Origin: Oscillospiraceae bacterium
GTDB lineage: Bacteria; Bacillota; Clostridia; Saccharofermentanales; Saccharofermentanaceae
NCBI GenBank assembly: GCA_902780785.1
Contig: CACZGS010000005.1
Span: 223,453 to 287,452, forward strand
Direction: 5' to 3'
DNA: 64,000 bases
The notes below the pieces were generated by a model. That model was not told where the DNA came from and made no database searches. It worked only from the letters and a program-made list of their open reading frames with translations. Position 1 is the stretch's first letter, and the number at the start of each line of letters is the position of its first letter. Made by a program: the position numbers and the translations under genes. Shown here one piece after another: positions 42,415-50,993 of this stretch.

Positions 42415-45400
42415 TTAAGCTTCGTTAGCCTTCTTAACATAAGAAGCATAACGATCTCTGGAATCCTGATAGCATCTCTGGAAGAGACCGTCAACAACCT
42501 CAGCATCATACTTCTTGTAGAGCGAGTTGTAACGTACTTCTGCCTTGAGGAAGTCGAAGAAGTCAGCTGTAGGTTCCTTAGAATCGAGAGTGAAAGGATT
42601 CTTGCCTTCTGCAGCAAGCGCAGGGTTGAATCTGAAGAGGTGCCAGTAACCGCACTCAACAGCCTGCTTCTCTCTGTTCTGAGCTACCTTAAGGCCGCCC
42701 TTGATACCGTGGTTGATACAAGGAGCATAGCAGATAACGAGGGAAGGTCCCTGGTAAGCTTCTGCTTCTGTGAATGCCTTGATGAGCTGGTTCTTGTCAG
42801 ATCCCATAGCAACCTGAGCAACGTAAACGTAGCCGTAGCTCATAGCCATCATACCGAGATCCTTCTTCTTAACGTGCTTACCGCCTGCAGCGAACTGAGC
42901 AACAGCACCTTGAGGTGTAGACTTGGAAGCCTGACCGCCTGTGTTGGAGTAAACCTCTGTATCGAGTACGAGAACGTTAACATCCTCACCTGTAGCGAGA
43001 ACGTGGTCAAGTCCGCCGTAACCGATATCGTAAGCCCATCCGTCACCACCGATGATCCACTGTGATCTCTTCATGAAGAAGTCTTCATAATCGAGAGCCT
43101 TCTTAGCAGAATCAGAACCCTCAGCCTTAAGAGCTTCAGCGAGCTTCTCTGCGATCTCACGTGTATTCTCAGCAGAATTGAATCCGTCGATCCAAGCCTG
43201 AGCTGCAGCCTTGAGGTCCTCAGAAGCTGTATTAGCTACTGTCTCCTCAACGAGCATCTTAGCTCTTGATCTGAGCTGCTTGTAACCGAGGAACATACCG
43301 AGACCGTGCTCAGCGTTATCCTCGAAGAGGGAGTTGCCCCATGCAGGACCGAATCCTCTGTAGTTTGTTGTATAAGGCATAGAAGGAGCAGAACCACCCC
43401 AGATTGAAGAACAACCTGTAGCGTTGGAGATCTGCATTCTGTCGCCGAAGAGCTGTGTAAGGAGCTTAGCATAAGGTGTCTCACCGCAGCCTGCACATGC
43501 GCCCGAGAATTCGAGGAGGGGCTGTTCGAACTGTGAGCCCTTAACTGTTGCCTTGTTCATCGGGTTATCCTTGTGAGAAAGTGCAACACAGTAATCCCAG
43601 TTCTCAGCTTCCTTGAGGTTATCCTTGAGAGGAACCATAGTGATTGCCTTCTCCTTAGCGATACAAGACTCTACGCAGATACCGCAAGAGAGACAGTCCA
43701 TAGCAGAAACCTGGATTCTGAACTTCATGTTGTCGTAAGGCTTCATGCCTGCCTTTGTCTCGAAAGGAGCATTTGCAGCCTCTTCCTCTGTGAGGAGGAA
43801 AGGACGGATTGCAGCGTGAGGGCAAACGATGGAGCACTGGTTACACTGGATACACTTGGAAGCATCCCATACAGGAATGTCTACTGCTGTACCACGCTTC
43901 TCGTAAGCAGCTGTGCCCTGAGGGAAAGTACCGTCTTCCATACCAACGAATGTGGATACAGGGAGCTTGTTACCTTCCTGTCTGTTCATTACGTTAACAA
44001 CCTTCTCGATGAACTCAGGAACAGCCTTCTTCTCAACCGGCTTATCCTCAGCTGTCTTCCATGAATCAGGAATGTCAACTGCAACAACTGCATCAACACC
44101 AGCGTCGATAGCAGCATAGTTCATCTGAACGATATCGTCACCCTTCTTACCGTAAGACTTGAGAGCAGCCTTCTTCATGTAGTCAACTGCCTGCTCAACA
44201 GGAAGGATTCCGGAAAGCTTGAAGAATGCAGACTGGCAGATTGTGTTGATTCTTCCGCCGAGACCGATCTCCTTAGCCTTAGCAACAGCATCGAGAGTAT
44301 AGAACTTGATGTTGTTGTTAGCGATGTATCTCTTCATTGAACCGGGGAGTCTCTCCTCGAGTTCTTCTCTTGTCCACTGTGTGTTGAGGAGGAATGTTCC
44401 GCCGGGCTTCAGTGTTGAGAGCATATCGTACTCATAAACATAAGACTGGTTGTGGCAAGCTACGAAGTCAGCCTTGTTGATGAGGTATGTGGAACGGATA
44501 GGTGTGTCACCGAATCTCAAGTCAGAGATCGTGATACCGCCGGACTTCTTAGAGTCATAAGAGAAGTAAGCCTGAGCGTACTTGTCTGTGTGGTCACCGA
44601 TGATCTTGATGGAGTTCTTGTTGGCACCAACTGTACCGTCTGCGCCGAGGCCCCAGAATCTAGCCTGAACAACGCCTTCACCGGCAACTTCGATGGACTC
44701 GGAGCAATCGAGTGAAAGGAATGTAACGTCGTCATCGATACCGATTGTGAATCTTTCCTTAGGCTGATCCTTCTTGAGTTCCTTGAATACTGCGAGTACG
44801 CACTCAGGTGTTGTATCCTTTGAACCCATACCATAACGGCCGCCGATGAGCTTAGGAGCGTTCTTGCCGACATAAGCAGCAGCTACGTCGAGGTAGAGAG
44901 GCTCTGCGAAAGAACCGGGCTCCTTTGTTCTGTCGAGGACTGCGATAGCCTTAGCTGTAGCAGGGATAGCCTCGAGGAGCTTGTCAGCTGCGAAAGGTCT
45001 GTAAAGGTGAACCTTTACCATACCAACCTTTTCACCGTGAGCGTTGAGGAAGTCGATAACTTCTTCAGCTGTCTCGCAGACAGAACCCATAGCGATGATT
45101 ACACGGTCAGCATCAGCTGCACCATAGTAGTTGAAGAGCTTGTAATCTGTGCCACGGATCTCGTTGATCTTATCCATGTAGTACTGAACCTGATCAGGTA
45201 CTGCAAGATAGAAGGGGTTGGAAGCTTCTCTGCCCTGGAAGTAGATATCAGGGTTCTGAGCTGTACCACGGAGTGTCGGGTGGTTAGGAGAAAGAGATCT
45301 CTTACGGAAAGCCTTGATTGCCTCATAGTCAACCAATGATCCGAGTGTATCGTAGTCGATAACCTCGATCTTCTGGATCTCGTGTGATGTACGGAAACCA

Positions 45401-45918
45401 TCGAAGAAGTGGAGGAAAGGAACTCTTGTCTTGATTGTTGAAAGGTGAGCAACTGCTGCGAGGTCTGCAACTTCCTGAACGGAGTTGGAGCAGAGCATTG
45501 CGAAACCTGTCTGACGGCAAGCGTAAACGTCTGCGTGGTCACCGAAAATGTTCAGTGCGTGAGCAGCGAGAGCTCTAGCGGAAACATGGAATACGCAAGG
45601 GAGAAGCTCGCCTGCGATCTTATACATGTTAGGAATCATCAAAAGGAGACCCTGTGATGCGGTATAAGTTGTGGTTAAAGCACCTGTAGCGAGTGAGCCG
45701 TGAACAGCACCTGAAGCGCCTCCCTCAGACTCCATCTCGACGATGTTAACCGTCTGTCCGAAAATATTCTTTCTGCCCTGCTGTGCCCATTGATCGGTGT
45801 GGTCAGCCATAGGCGAGGACGGTGTAATAGGATAGATTGCAGCGTTCTCAGTAAATGCATACGAAGTATACGCAGCAGCCTCGTTACCGTCCATGGTTTT
45901 CTTTGTCAGTTCTGCCAT
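42415..45918 (-). CDS. nifJ: Pyruvate:ferredoxin (flavodoxin) oxidoreductase
   Basis: PFOR converts pyruvate and CoA to acetyl-CoA and CO2 while reducing ferredoxin or flavodoxin, using thiamine diphosphate. The 1167-residue single-chain enzyme has domain I (AYPITPSSPMAD, thiamine region), the domain II-III core, a ferredoxin-like domain with two clusters (CIQCNQCSIVCPH near 690 and CLSCGICVESC near 745), and the domain with CAGCGETPY and the GDGWAYDIGYGGLDH thiamine diphosphate motif. The ATG at 45918 lies nine bases from AAAGGAG; an ATG six bases upstream is too close. High conservation and codon use suggest strong expression. It feeds acetyl-CoA to pta at the left edge. Confidence 0.97.
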   Translation of the reverse strand: MAELTKKTMDGNEAAAYTSYAFTENAAIYPITPSSPMADHTDQWAQQGRKNIFGQTVNIVEMESEGGASGAVHGSLATGALTTTYTASQGLLLMIPNMYKIAGELLPCVFHVSARALAAHALNIFGDHADVYACRQTGFAMLCSNSVQEVADLAAVAHLSTIKTRVPFLHFFDGFRTSHEIQKIEVIDYDTLGSLVDYEAIKAFRKRSLSPNHPTLRGTAQNPDIYFQGREASNPFYLAVPDQVQYYMDKINEIRGTDYKLFNYYGAADADRVIIAMGSVCETAEEVIDFLNAHGEKVGMVKVHLYRPFAADKLLEAIPATAKAIAVLDRTKEPGSFAEPLYLDVAAAYVGKNAPKLIGGRYGMGSKDTTPECVLAVFKELKKDQPKERFTIGIDDDVTFLSLDCSESIEVAGEGVVQARFWGLGADGTVGANKNSIKIIGDHTDKYAQAYFSYDSKKSGGITISDLRFGDTPIRSTYLINKADFVACHNQSYVYEYDMLSTLKPGGTFLLNTQWTREELEERLPGSMKRYIANNNIKFYTLDAVAKAKEIGLGGRINTICQSAFFKLSGILPVEQAVDYMKKAALKSYGKKGDDIVQMNYAAIDAGVDAVVAVDIPDSWKTAEDKPVEKKAVPEFIEKVVNVMNRQEGNKLPVSTFVGMEDGTFPQGTAAYEKRGTAVDIPVWDASKCIQCNQCSIVCPHAAIRPFLLTEEEAANAPFETKAGMKPYDNMKFRIQVSAMDCLSCGICVESCIAKEKAITMVPLKDNLKEAENWDYCVALSHKDNPMNKATVKGSQFEQPLLEFSGACAGCGETPYAKLLTQLFGDRMQISNATGCSSIWGGSAPSMPYTTNYRGFGPAWGNSLFEDNAEHGLGMFLGYKQLRSRAKMLVEETVANTASEDLKAAAQAWIDGFNSAENTREIAEKLAEALKAEGSDSAKKALDYEDFFMKRSQWIIGGDGWAYDIGYGGLDHVLATGEDVNVLVLDTEVYSNTGGQASKSTPQGAVAQFAAGGKHVKKKDLGMMAMSYGYVYVAQVAMGSDKNQLIKAFTEAEAYQGPSLVICYAPCINHGIKGGLKVAQNREKQAVECGYWHLFRFNPALAAEGKNPFTLDSKEPTADFFDFLKAEVRYNSLYKKYDAEVVDGLFQRCYQDSRDRYASYVKKANEA

Positions 45919-46059
45919 AAACATGATCTCCTTTGGAAAATTCTTTGCGAGTTCCCTCTCCGGGAAGAGAGTCCTCTAATAATGACTGAATAATTATAAA
46001 CCCATTTAGTCAAGAATGGGGATATAAAAGCGAAAAAATATATATTTATTTTTTATTAA

Positions 46060-46091
46060 AAGAGCTCCCTTCAAAACTGAAGAGAGCTCTT
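46060..46091 (-). terminator. Terminator of the VanW-family gene
   Basis: Arms AAGAGCTC (46060-46067) and GAGCTCTT (46084-46091), continued by an inner TTCA/TGAA stem, form a hairpin that on the minus strand is followed by TTTAATAAAA. On the minus strand two more inner pairs form. Confidence 0.7.
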
Positions 46092-46126
46092 GTTGATTTT
46101 GCTTTATTGCGATAGGCCTTACGGTA

Positions 46127-48160
46127 TCAGCCGCCTTCATTGTTTGACGGGGGATCTGTCGGCTTTGCCGGAGGATCTGTCGGTTTTGCCGGAGGATCAG
46201 TCGGCTTTGCCGGAGGATCTGTCGGCTTTGCCGGGGGATCAGTCGGCTTTGCCGGAGGATCTGTCGGCTTTGCCGGAGGATCAGTCGGCTTCGGAGCCGT
46301 TGTAGGCCCCTGCGTAGGATCTGCCTTCTTTGTAGGTACAGGTGTAGGAGATGCAGAGCCGATTACCTCGCCTGTATTCTTGTCGATCGTAGCATATGTA
46401 CCGTCAGCCTTCTTGGTGCCTACGTTGATCTTCTTACCATAAGAACCATAGGTTGTCGTGGTGATGAAATCACGCTTGACTTCCTTGCCGTCCTTATCCT
46501 GCCAGATCTTGTATGTCTTGATCGTTAAGCCCTTGTGCGCCTGTCTGACGACCTTGGTCTTACCGACTTCCATTGTCTTATCTTCTTCATATACTGTCTT
46601 GCCTGCTGCAGTGGAACCGACGCATTCACTTCTCAGGACGATAGTCTGCTCATCAGGCAGTCTCTTGCCGTAGATCTGGGCATGAACGGTTCTGTCCTTG
46701 GACTCAAACCACATGACAACAATGATCTGATAATCTGTGTCGTTCTTGAACTTGAAGTCGAGATCAGGCCAGTTAACAGTAGCATCAAGGCCCTCGAGAA
46801 CGTAGTCGGAAGGCCAGGCGTGTGCTGAACGCTTTGTTATCTTGAGGTCTGATTTCAATACAGCGTTATAGAGCGTGCTGCTTACCTGGCAGACACCGCC
46901 GCCAAGACCCTGCTCGTACTGGCCGCCCATGATAACGGTAGCTTCCTTGAAGCCGTTAGCTGTTGTTCTCTGACCAACTACCTTGTTGAATGAGAACTCC
47001 TCACCGGGCTTTAAGATGGTGCCGTTGATATTCTTGCATGCCTGATTAAGGTTGTTGTTACGGTTAGCGTTATTGGAAGCCTTTGTTGTGTGCTCACCGA
47101 TAAGACCGAAGTTAGCCTTGATCTTCTCTGTCGTGATCTCAGGTTCCTTAACGATGGAAGGAACTACGACAGAACCTGTGTATTCCTTATTTGCAAAGAG
47201 TTCGTTAACCTTCTCGATGGCGCCGTCGATATCGATCGTCATGCCTGTCTCTTCAGGTGTGATAGTAAACTCCTTTGTATCAGGATTGAACTCGCCGATC
47301 TCAGCATCCTTTACTGTTGAATACTTTTCAATGAGGGGATCTAAGATGGCATGTACCTTATCGGAAACGCCGTCAATGGAGACAGAATAAGATGTCTCGT
47401 AATTAACGGGGTTGTTCTTGAGCTGTTCCTTGTAATTGAAGACATCGATGATGCTCTGGTAATCGGTCTCATCCAATGCTCTGTGCTGTGCGAAAGCCTC
47501 TTCAACAACTTCCTTTGTGTTGTATTCGAACTTTGCATCAGAGAAATCGAGAGGATAGACCTTACCGTCAAGCTTGAGATTGTAGTTAACGTTTACGGGA
47601 GAGTCAGCATCCTCAAGGCCCTTGTTGACAGCCTCAGTTGCCTGCTCTACCGTCATGCCGCCTACATCGATGTTATTGATGAATGTGCCGGGATAGAAGG
47701 TATTGGCACCCACGCTGAGCTCGGCATAAACGTCCTCTGCCTTAAGCTTTGAGACTGAGCCGTCAGCCATGGTGACTTCTACATGGGGTTTGAAATATCC
47801 TGTGTAATAAAGATATCCGTAACCGCCGCCTGCACCGAGAAGAAGAACTGCAACGATGACGATCGCAACGATCAGTCCTGTCTTACCCCTCTTCTTTTTA
47901 CCCTTGGAACGCTTTGCAGCGTTCTTAGCGCTCTGTGAACCGCTCTTGGGAGCTGCCTTGGAGGCAGACTTGGAAGCGGATCTGGTGCTCATCGAACTGC
48001 TCTTACCTGAGCTCTTCGGAGCACTCTTGTGTTCCGGCACCCTTGCTGCTTCAACTCTTATGGGTGCTGGTGTATTAGACTCGCTGCTCCTGACAGGAAC
48101 AAGCGCTGTGTCCCTGACTTCAGCAGATCTGGATGGTGCCTGACCGGCTTTTCTTTTCAT
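46127..48160 (-). CDS. VanW-family exported protein with Pro-rich repeat tail
   Basis: The 677-residue product has a basic, Ser/Ala/Lys-rich cytoplasmic region (1-92), one membrane helix (about 95-117), a YoaR-like putative peptidoglycan-binding domain (about 255-330), a VanW domain (about 352-500, with the GGGVCQVSSTLYNA signature) and a G5-like segment (500-600). The tail is a Thr/Pro stretch followed by seven KPTDPPA units. The VanW role is unknown; members occur with glycopeptide resistance genes in some species but also as housekeeping surface proteins, as is likely here. Repeat wall-spanning tails of this kind commonly anchor to the envelope. Confidence 0.85.
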   Translation of the reverse strand: MKRKAGQAPSRSAEVRDTALVPVRSSESNTPAPIRVEAARVPEHKSAPKSSGKSSSMSTRSASKSASKAAPKSGSQSAKNAAKRSKGKKKRGKTGLIVAIVIVAVLLLGAGGGYGYLYYTGYFKPHVEVTMADGSVSKLKAEDVYAELSVGANTFYPGTFINNIDVGGMTVEQATEAVNKGLEDADSPVNVNYNLKLDGKVYPLDFSDAKFEYNTKEVVEEAFAQHRALDETDYQSIIDVFNYKEQLKNNPVNYETSYSVSIDGVSDKVHAILDPLIEKYSTVKDAEIGEFNPDTKEFTITPEETGMTIDIDGAIEKVNELFANKEYTGSVVVPSIVKEPEITTEKIKANFGLIGEHTTKASNNANRNNNLNQACKNINGTILKPGEEFSFNKVVGQRTTANGFKEATVIMGGQYEQGLGGGVCQVSSTLYNAVLKSDLKITKRSAHAWPSDYVLEGLDATVNWPDLDFKFKNDTDYQIIVVMWFESKDRTVHAQIYGKRLPDEQTIVLRSECVGSTAAGKTVYEEDKTMEVGKTKVVRQAHKGLTIKTYKIWQDKDGKEVKRDFITTTTYGSYGKKINVGTKKADGTYATIDKNTGEVIGSASPTPVPTKKADPTQGPTTAPKPTDPPAKPTDPPAKPTDPPAKPTDPPAKPTDPPAKPTDPPAKPTDPPSNNEGG
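46152..46292. repeat. Seven 21-bp tandem repeats in the VanW gene
   Basis: The unit GGATCNGTCGGCTTTGCCGGA repeats seven times, starting at 46152 and spaced exactly 21 bases (last start 46278). Alternating T/A at the sixth base and single-base changes distinguish the units. It encodes KPTDPPA on the minus strand. In-frame length variation between strains is likely. Confidence 0.9.
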
Positions 48161-48339
48161 ATAATTTCTAACCCCACAAAAAATACTTCAAAGGTTGCCT
48201 TTGAATCCAAGCACAATAATATACATAGTTATGTCAACTTTCAACCACGCTGAAGTCGCAGATTGAATGAAAAATAAGGTATATTTGTCCTTTGTTCTTG
48301 AAAAATCGTTTATAATCACTCCTGGAGAAAAAATGACCT

Positions 48340-49176
48340 ATGGACAGAAAATATAAAGCGCTGCTTGCCGCGGACATGGATTTTACACTTTTAAGTCCCG
48401 GCAAGGACATTCCCGAAGGCAATAAAGAGGCCATAAGAGCCCTTAAGGATTCATCCGTCGCATTTACGATCGCCACGGGCAGGTCCTCTTTCCTGGTGGG
48501 CAAATTTGCCGAGGATCTCGGGATCGACGTTCCGATAATGACGAGCAACGGCGCTTCTCTTTTCGATGCCCGGTCCAGAAGACAATTCGATTCCATGGAT
48601 TTTGAGGAATCCAAGATCAGGGAGCTCCTGAGATTTCTCATGATAAGGTCAGCTGATGCCACCCTCTATTCCGACGAGGGTATCTTCTTTACGCCGGGTT
48701 CGACCAGGAGGAGCTTTGTTAACTCCTATAACGAAGGTCTTGAGCCGGAAAAGAAGTCTCCCATGATCGATATCGATATGGATTTTCTCGAAAAGGAGAA
48801 GCTCCCGAACTTTAACAAGATCCTTCTGATCAGCGCGGACGAGGAACTCACGGGTTTTCTTTCCGCAGATCCGGAACTTGAGGTCATCTCATCGGCTCCC
48901 AACCTTTTCGATGTCATGAGAAAAGGCGCCACCAAGGGCAATGCCCTGTTAAGCCTGGCAGATTACCTGGGGATTCCGAGAGATAATACTTTCGCGATAG
49001 GCGACAGCGACAACGACATCTCCATGATCGAATCCGCCCGTTACGGCATCGCCATGGGCAATGCCACCGAAGGCGTTAAGGCTGCCGCTTCATATATCAC
49101 CGCAAATTATGACAGCCTCGGCTTTGCCAAGGCTGTCTATGAATACGTTATTCCGTTGGTCGGATCGCTCAGTTAA
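48340..49176 (+). CDS. HAD-family Cof-type phosphatase
   Basis: The 278-residue product is a Cof-type HAD hydrolase. Motif I is ADMDFTLL with catalytic Asp at 12 and 14, motif II FTIATGRSS near 43, and motif III/IV GDSDNDISM near 222, with the C2 cap between. Sugar phosphates or nucleotide cofactors are typical substrates; the actual one is unknown. GGAG lies 12 bases before ATG 48340, rather far; an out-of-frame ATG at 48333 is better placed. It overlaps the convergent phosphoglucomutase gene by eight bases at the stops. Confidence 0.87.
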   Translation: MDRKYKALLAADMDFTLLSPGKDIPEGNKEAIRALKDSSVAFTIATGRSSFLVGKFAEDLGIDVPIMTSNGASLFDARSRRQFDSMDFEESKIRELLRFLMIRSADATLYSDEGIFFTPGSTRRSFVNSYNEGLEPEKKSPMIDIDMDFLEKEKLPNFNKILLISADEELTGFLSADPELEVISSAPNLFDVMRKGATKGNALLSLADYLGIPRDNTFAIGDSDNDISMIESARYGIAMGNATEGVKAAASYITANYDSLGFAKAVYEYVIPLVGSLS

Positions 49177-50956
49177 GCTTTGACTTAACGTAATCTTCAA
49201 CCTGCCCCTTGATCGTCTCAAAGGACTTCTCTGCATTTGCCTTATCAGAATCATAAACGCCCATGTAGATCTTGAGCTTGGGCTCTGTGCCTGAAGGTCT
49301 TGCGCATGCCCAGTCGATTCCCTTGTTTCCGCCGAGCTCATAGAGGAGAACGTTGGACTTGGGAAGAGTGATCTCAGATACCTTTACGCCGTCTTCAGTA
49401 AAGTCGTAGCGCTTGGACTCCTTGTAGTCGCGGACAGCTGTAACTGTAGCGCCGCCAAGGAGGTTCTTTGCCTCAGCAAGGTTCTTGCAGCCTGAAAGCT
49501 CTTCCCTGAGCTCTACCATGCACTTGCCGATCTTCTCGATACCCTCTTTGCCTTCCAAAGTGCAGCTGATCGTCTGCTCTATGCCGTAACCGTACTTCTC
49601 ATAGAGGTGGTCGAGTCTGTCAGCCAGTGTCTCGCCCTTCTCGAAGGAAGCTGCTGCCATGTTGCAGATGAGCATTGCCGCAACGACAGCATCCTTATCA
49701 CGTACATCCACGCCTGCAAGATAGCCGTAGCTCTCTTCGAAGCCGAACTGGAAGTGCTTGTCACCGAATTCGTCGTCAAGCTTGATCCTCTCGCCGATGA
49801 ACTTGAAGCCTGTGAGTGTCTCCTGGAGCTCTACGCCATAGTAGTCGCAGATGCTCTTAACGAGCTTGGAAGAAACGATCGTCGTAACCGCGAAGGACTT
49901 GTCGGGAAGTGTGCCGAGTTTCTTCTTAGCGTCGAGAATGTAATCTAAGAGCATGAGGCCCATCTGGTTTCCGGAGAAGCACTTATACTTAACTTCGCCG
50001 TTCTCAACTACCTTTGCTGCTGCGCCGATACGGTCGGAGTCAGGGTCTGTACCGAATACGAGAGAAGCGTCTGTCTTCTTGGCAAGTTCGATAGCCATAG
50101 AAAGAGCCTCAGGGTTCTCAGGGTTGGGAAGGCTTACCGTCGGGAAAGCTCCGTCAGGGAGTTCCTGCTCCTTTACGATGTGGATGTTCTTAAATCCGAC
50201 AGCCTCAAGGATCCTTCTTACGGGCTTGTTGCCTGAACCGTGCAGAGGAGTATAAACGATGCTCATGTCAGCCTGCTTGTCGATTGCCTGCTGGTCAACT
50301 ACGAGTGTTGTAAGCATCTTTGTGAATGCCTCATCGATCTCAGGTCCGAAGGAAGTTACAAGGCCCTTTGCCTTAGCTTCCTCGAAATCCATCATCTTGA
50401 TGGTTCTGATATCTTCGATGGCTTCGATATTTGAGAGAACTGCATCTGCAGCTTCGGGCGGTACCTGTCCGCCGTCCTCACCGTAAACCTTATATCCGTT
50501 GTACTTGGACGGATTGTGTGAAGCGGTGATCATGACACCTGCAAATGCCTTGAAATATCTTACTGAGAATGAGAGTACAGGAACCGGTCTTAACTCATCT
50601 GAGAGCTTGCTGGGGATTCCGTTTGCAGCAAGGACCTGAGCCGTGATCTGAGCGAACTCGGGAGAGAAATGTCTTGAGTCATAAGAGATGACTACGCCTC
50701 TCTTTATCGCCTCTTCACCCTCTGAGAGGATGTATTTAGCAAGACCTTCGGAAGCCTTTGCTACCGTATAGACGTTCATTCTGTTGGTGCCTGCGCCCAA
50801 AACGCCTCTTAAGCCTGCTGTACCGAACTCGAGATCTCTGTAGAATCTGTCTTCGATCTCCTTGGTGTCATCCTTGATCGCAATGAGCTCATTTCTTGTT
50901 CCCTCATCGAAAAAAGGATCCGTTGACCATAACTCATAAGCCTTCATAAAATCCAT
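49169..50956 (-). CDS. Phosphoglucomutase/phosphomannomutase
   Basis: The 595-residue enzyme interconverts glucose-1- and glucose-6-phosphate or the mannose analogue, linking glycolysis to surface polysaccharide precursors. It has the metal/phosphoserine loop TASHNPSKYNGYK (active Ser near residue 145), the metal site GTDPDSDRIG near 305, sugar loop region GFKFIGE near 390 and the phosphate loop ARPSGTEPKLKIY near the C-terminus. This length and layout match the PgcA group of Firmicutes. ATG 50956 has GGAGG eight bases before. The convergent HAD gene overlaps its end. Confidence 0.92.
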   Translation of the reverse strand: MDFMKAYELWSTDPFFDEGTRNELIAIKDDTKEIEDRFYRDLEFGTAGLRGVLGAGTNRMNVYTVAKASEGLAKYILSEGEEAIKRGVVISYDSRHFSPEFAQITAQVLAANGIPSKLSDELRPVPVLSFSVRYFKAFAGVMITASHNPSKYNGYKVYGEDGGQVPPEAADAVLSNIEAIEDIRTIKMMDFEEAKAKGLVTSFGPEIDEAFTKMLTTLVVDQQAIDKQADMSIVYTPLHGSGNKPVRRILEAVGFKNIHIVKEQELPDGAFPTVSLPNPENPEALSMAIELAKKTDASLVFGTDPDSDRIGAAAKVVENGEVKYKCFSGNQMGLMLLDYILDAKKKLGTLPDKSFAVTTIVSSKLVKSICDYYGVELQETLTGFKFIGERIKLDDEFGDKHFQFGFEESYGYLAGVDVRDKDAVVAAMLICNMAAASFEKGETLADRLDHLYEKYGYGIEQTISCTLEGKEGIEKIGKCMVELREELSGCKNLAEAKNLLGGATVTAVRDYKESKRYDFTEDGVKVSEITLPKSNVLLYELGGNKGIDWACARPSGTEPKLKIYMGVYDSDKANAEKSFETIKGQVEDYVKSKLN

Positions 50957-50993
50957 AATTCAAACCTCCAAAGCACTGATTCACTATAAGATA

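Noticed and set aside
45919..45985. Overlapping CTCTC/GAGAG and TTCCC/GGGAA hairpins in the nifJ leader as a riboswitch
   Set aside because: The two pairings exclude each other, are short, and match no riboswitch consensus. They may be incidental.
46090..46442. Plus-strand open frames across the VanW repeat (repeats of ALPEDLS and FAGGSVG) as repeat proteins
   Set aside because: Tandem DNA repeats of 21 bases keep all frames open; these are shadows of the KPTDPPA-coding strand with no other coding support.
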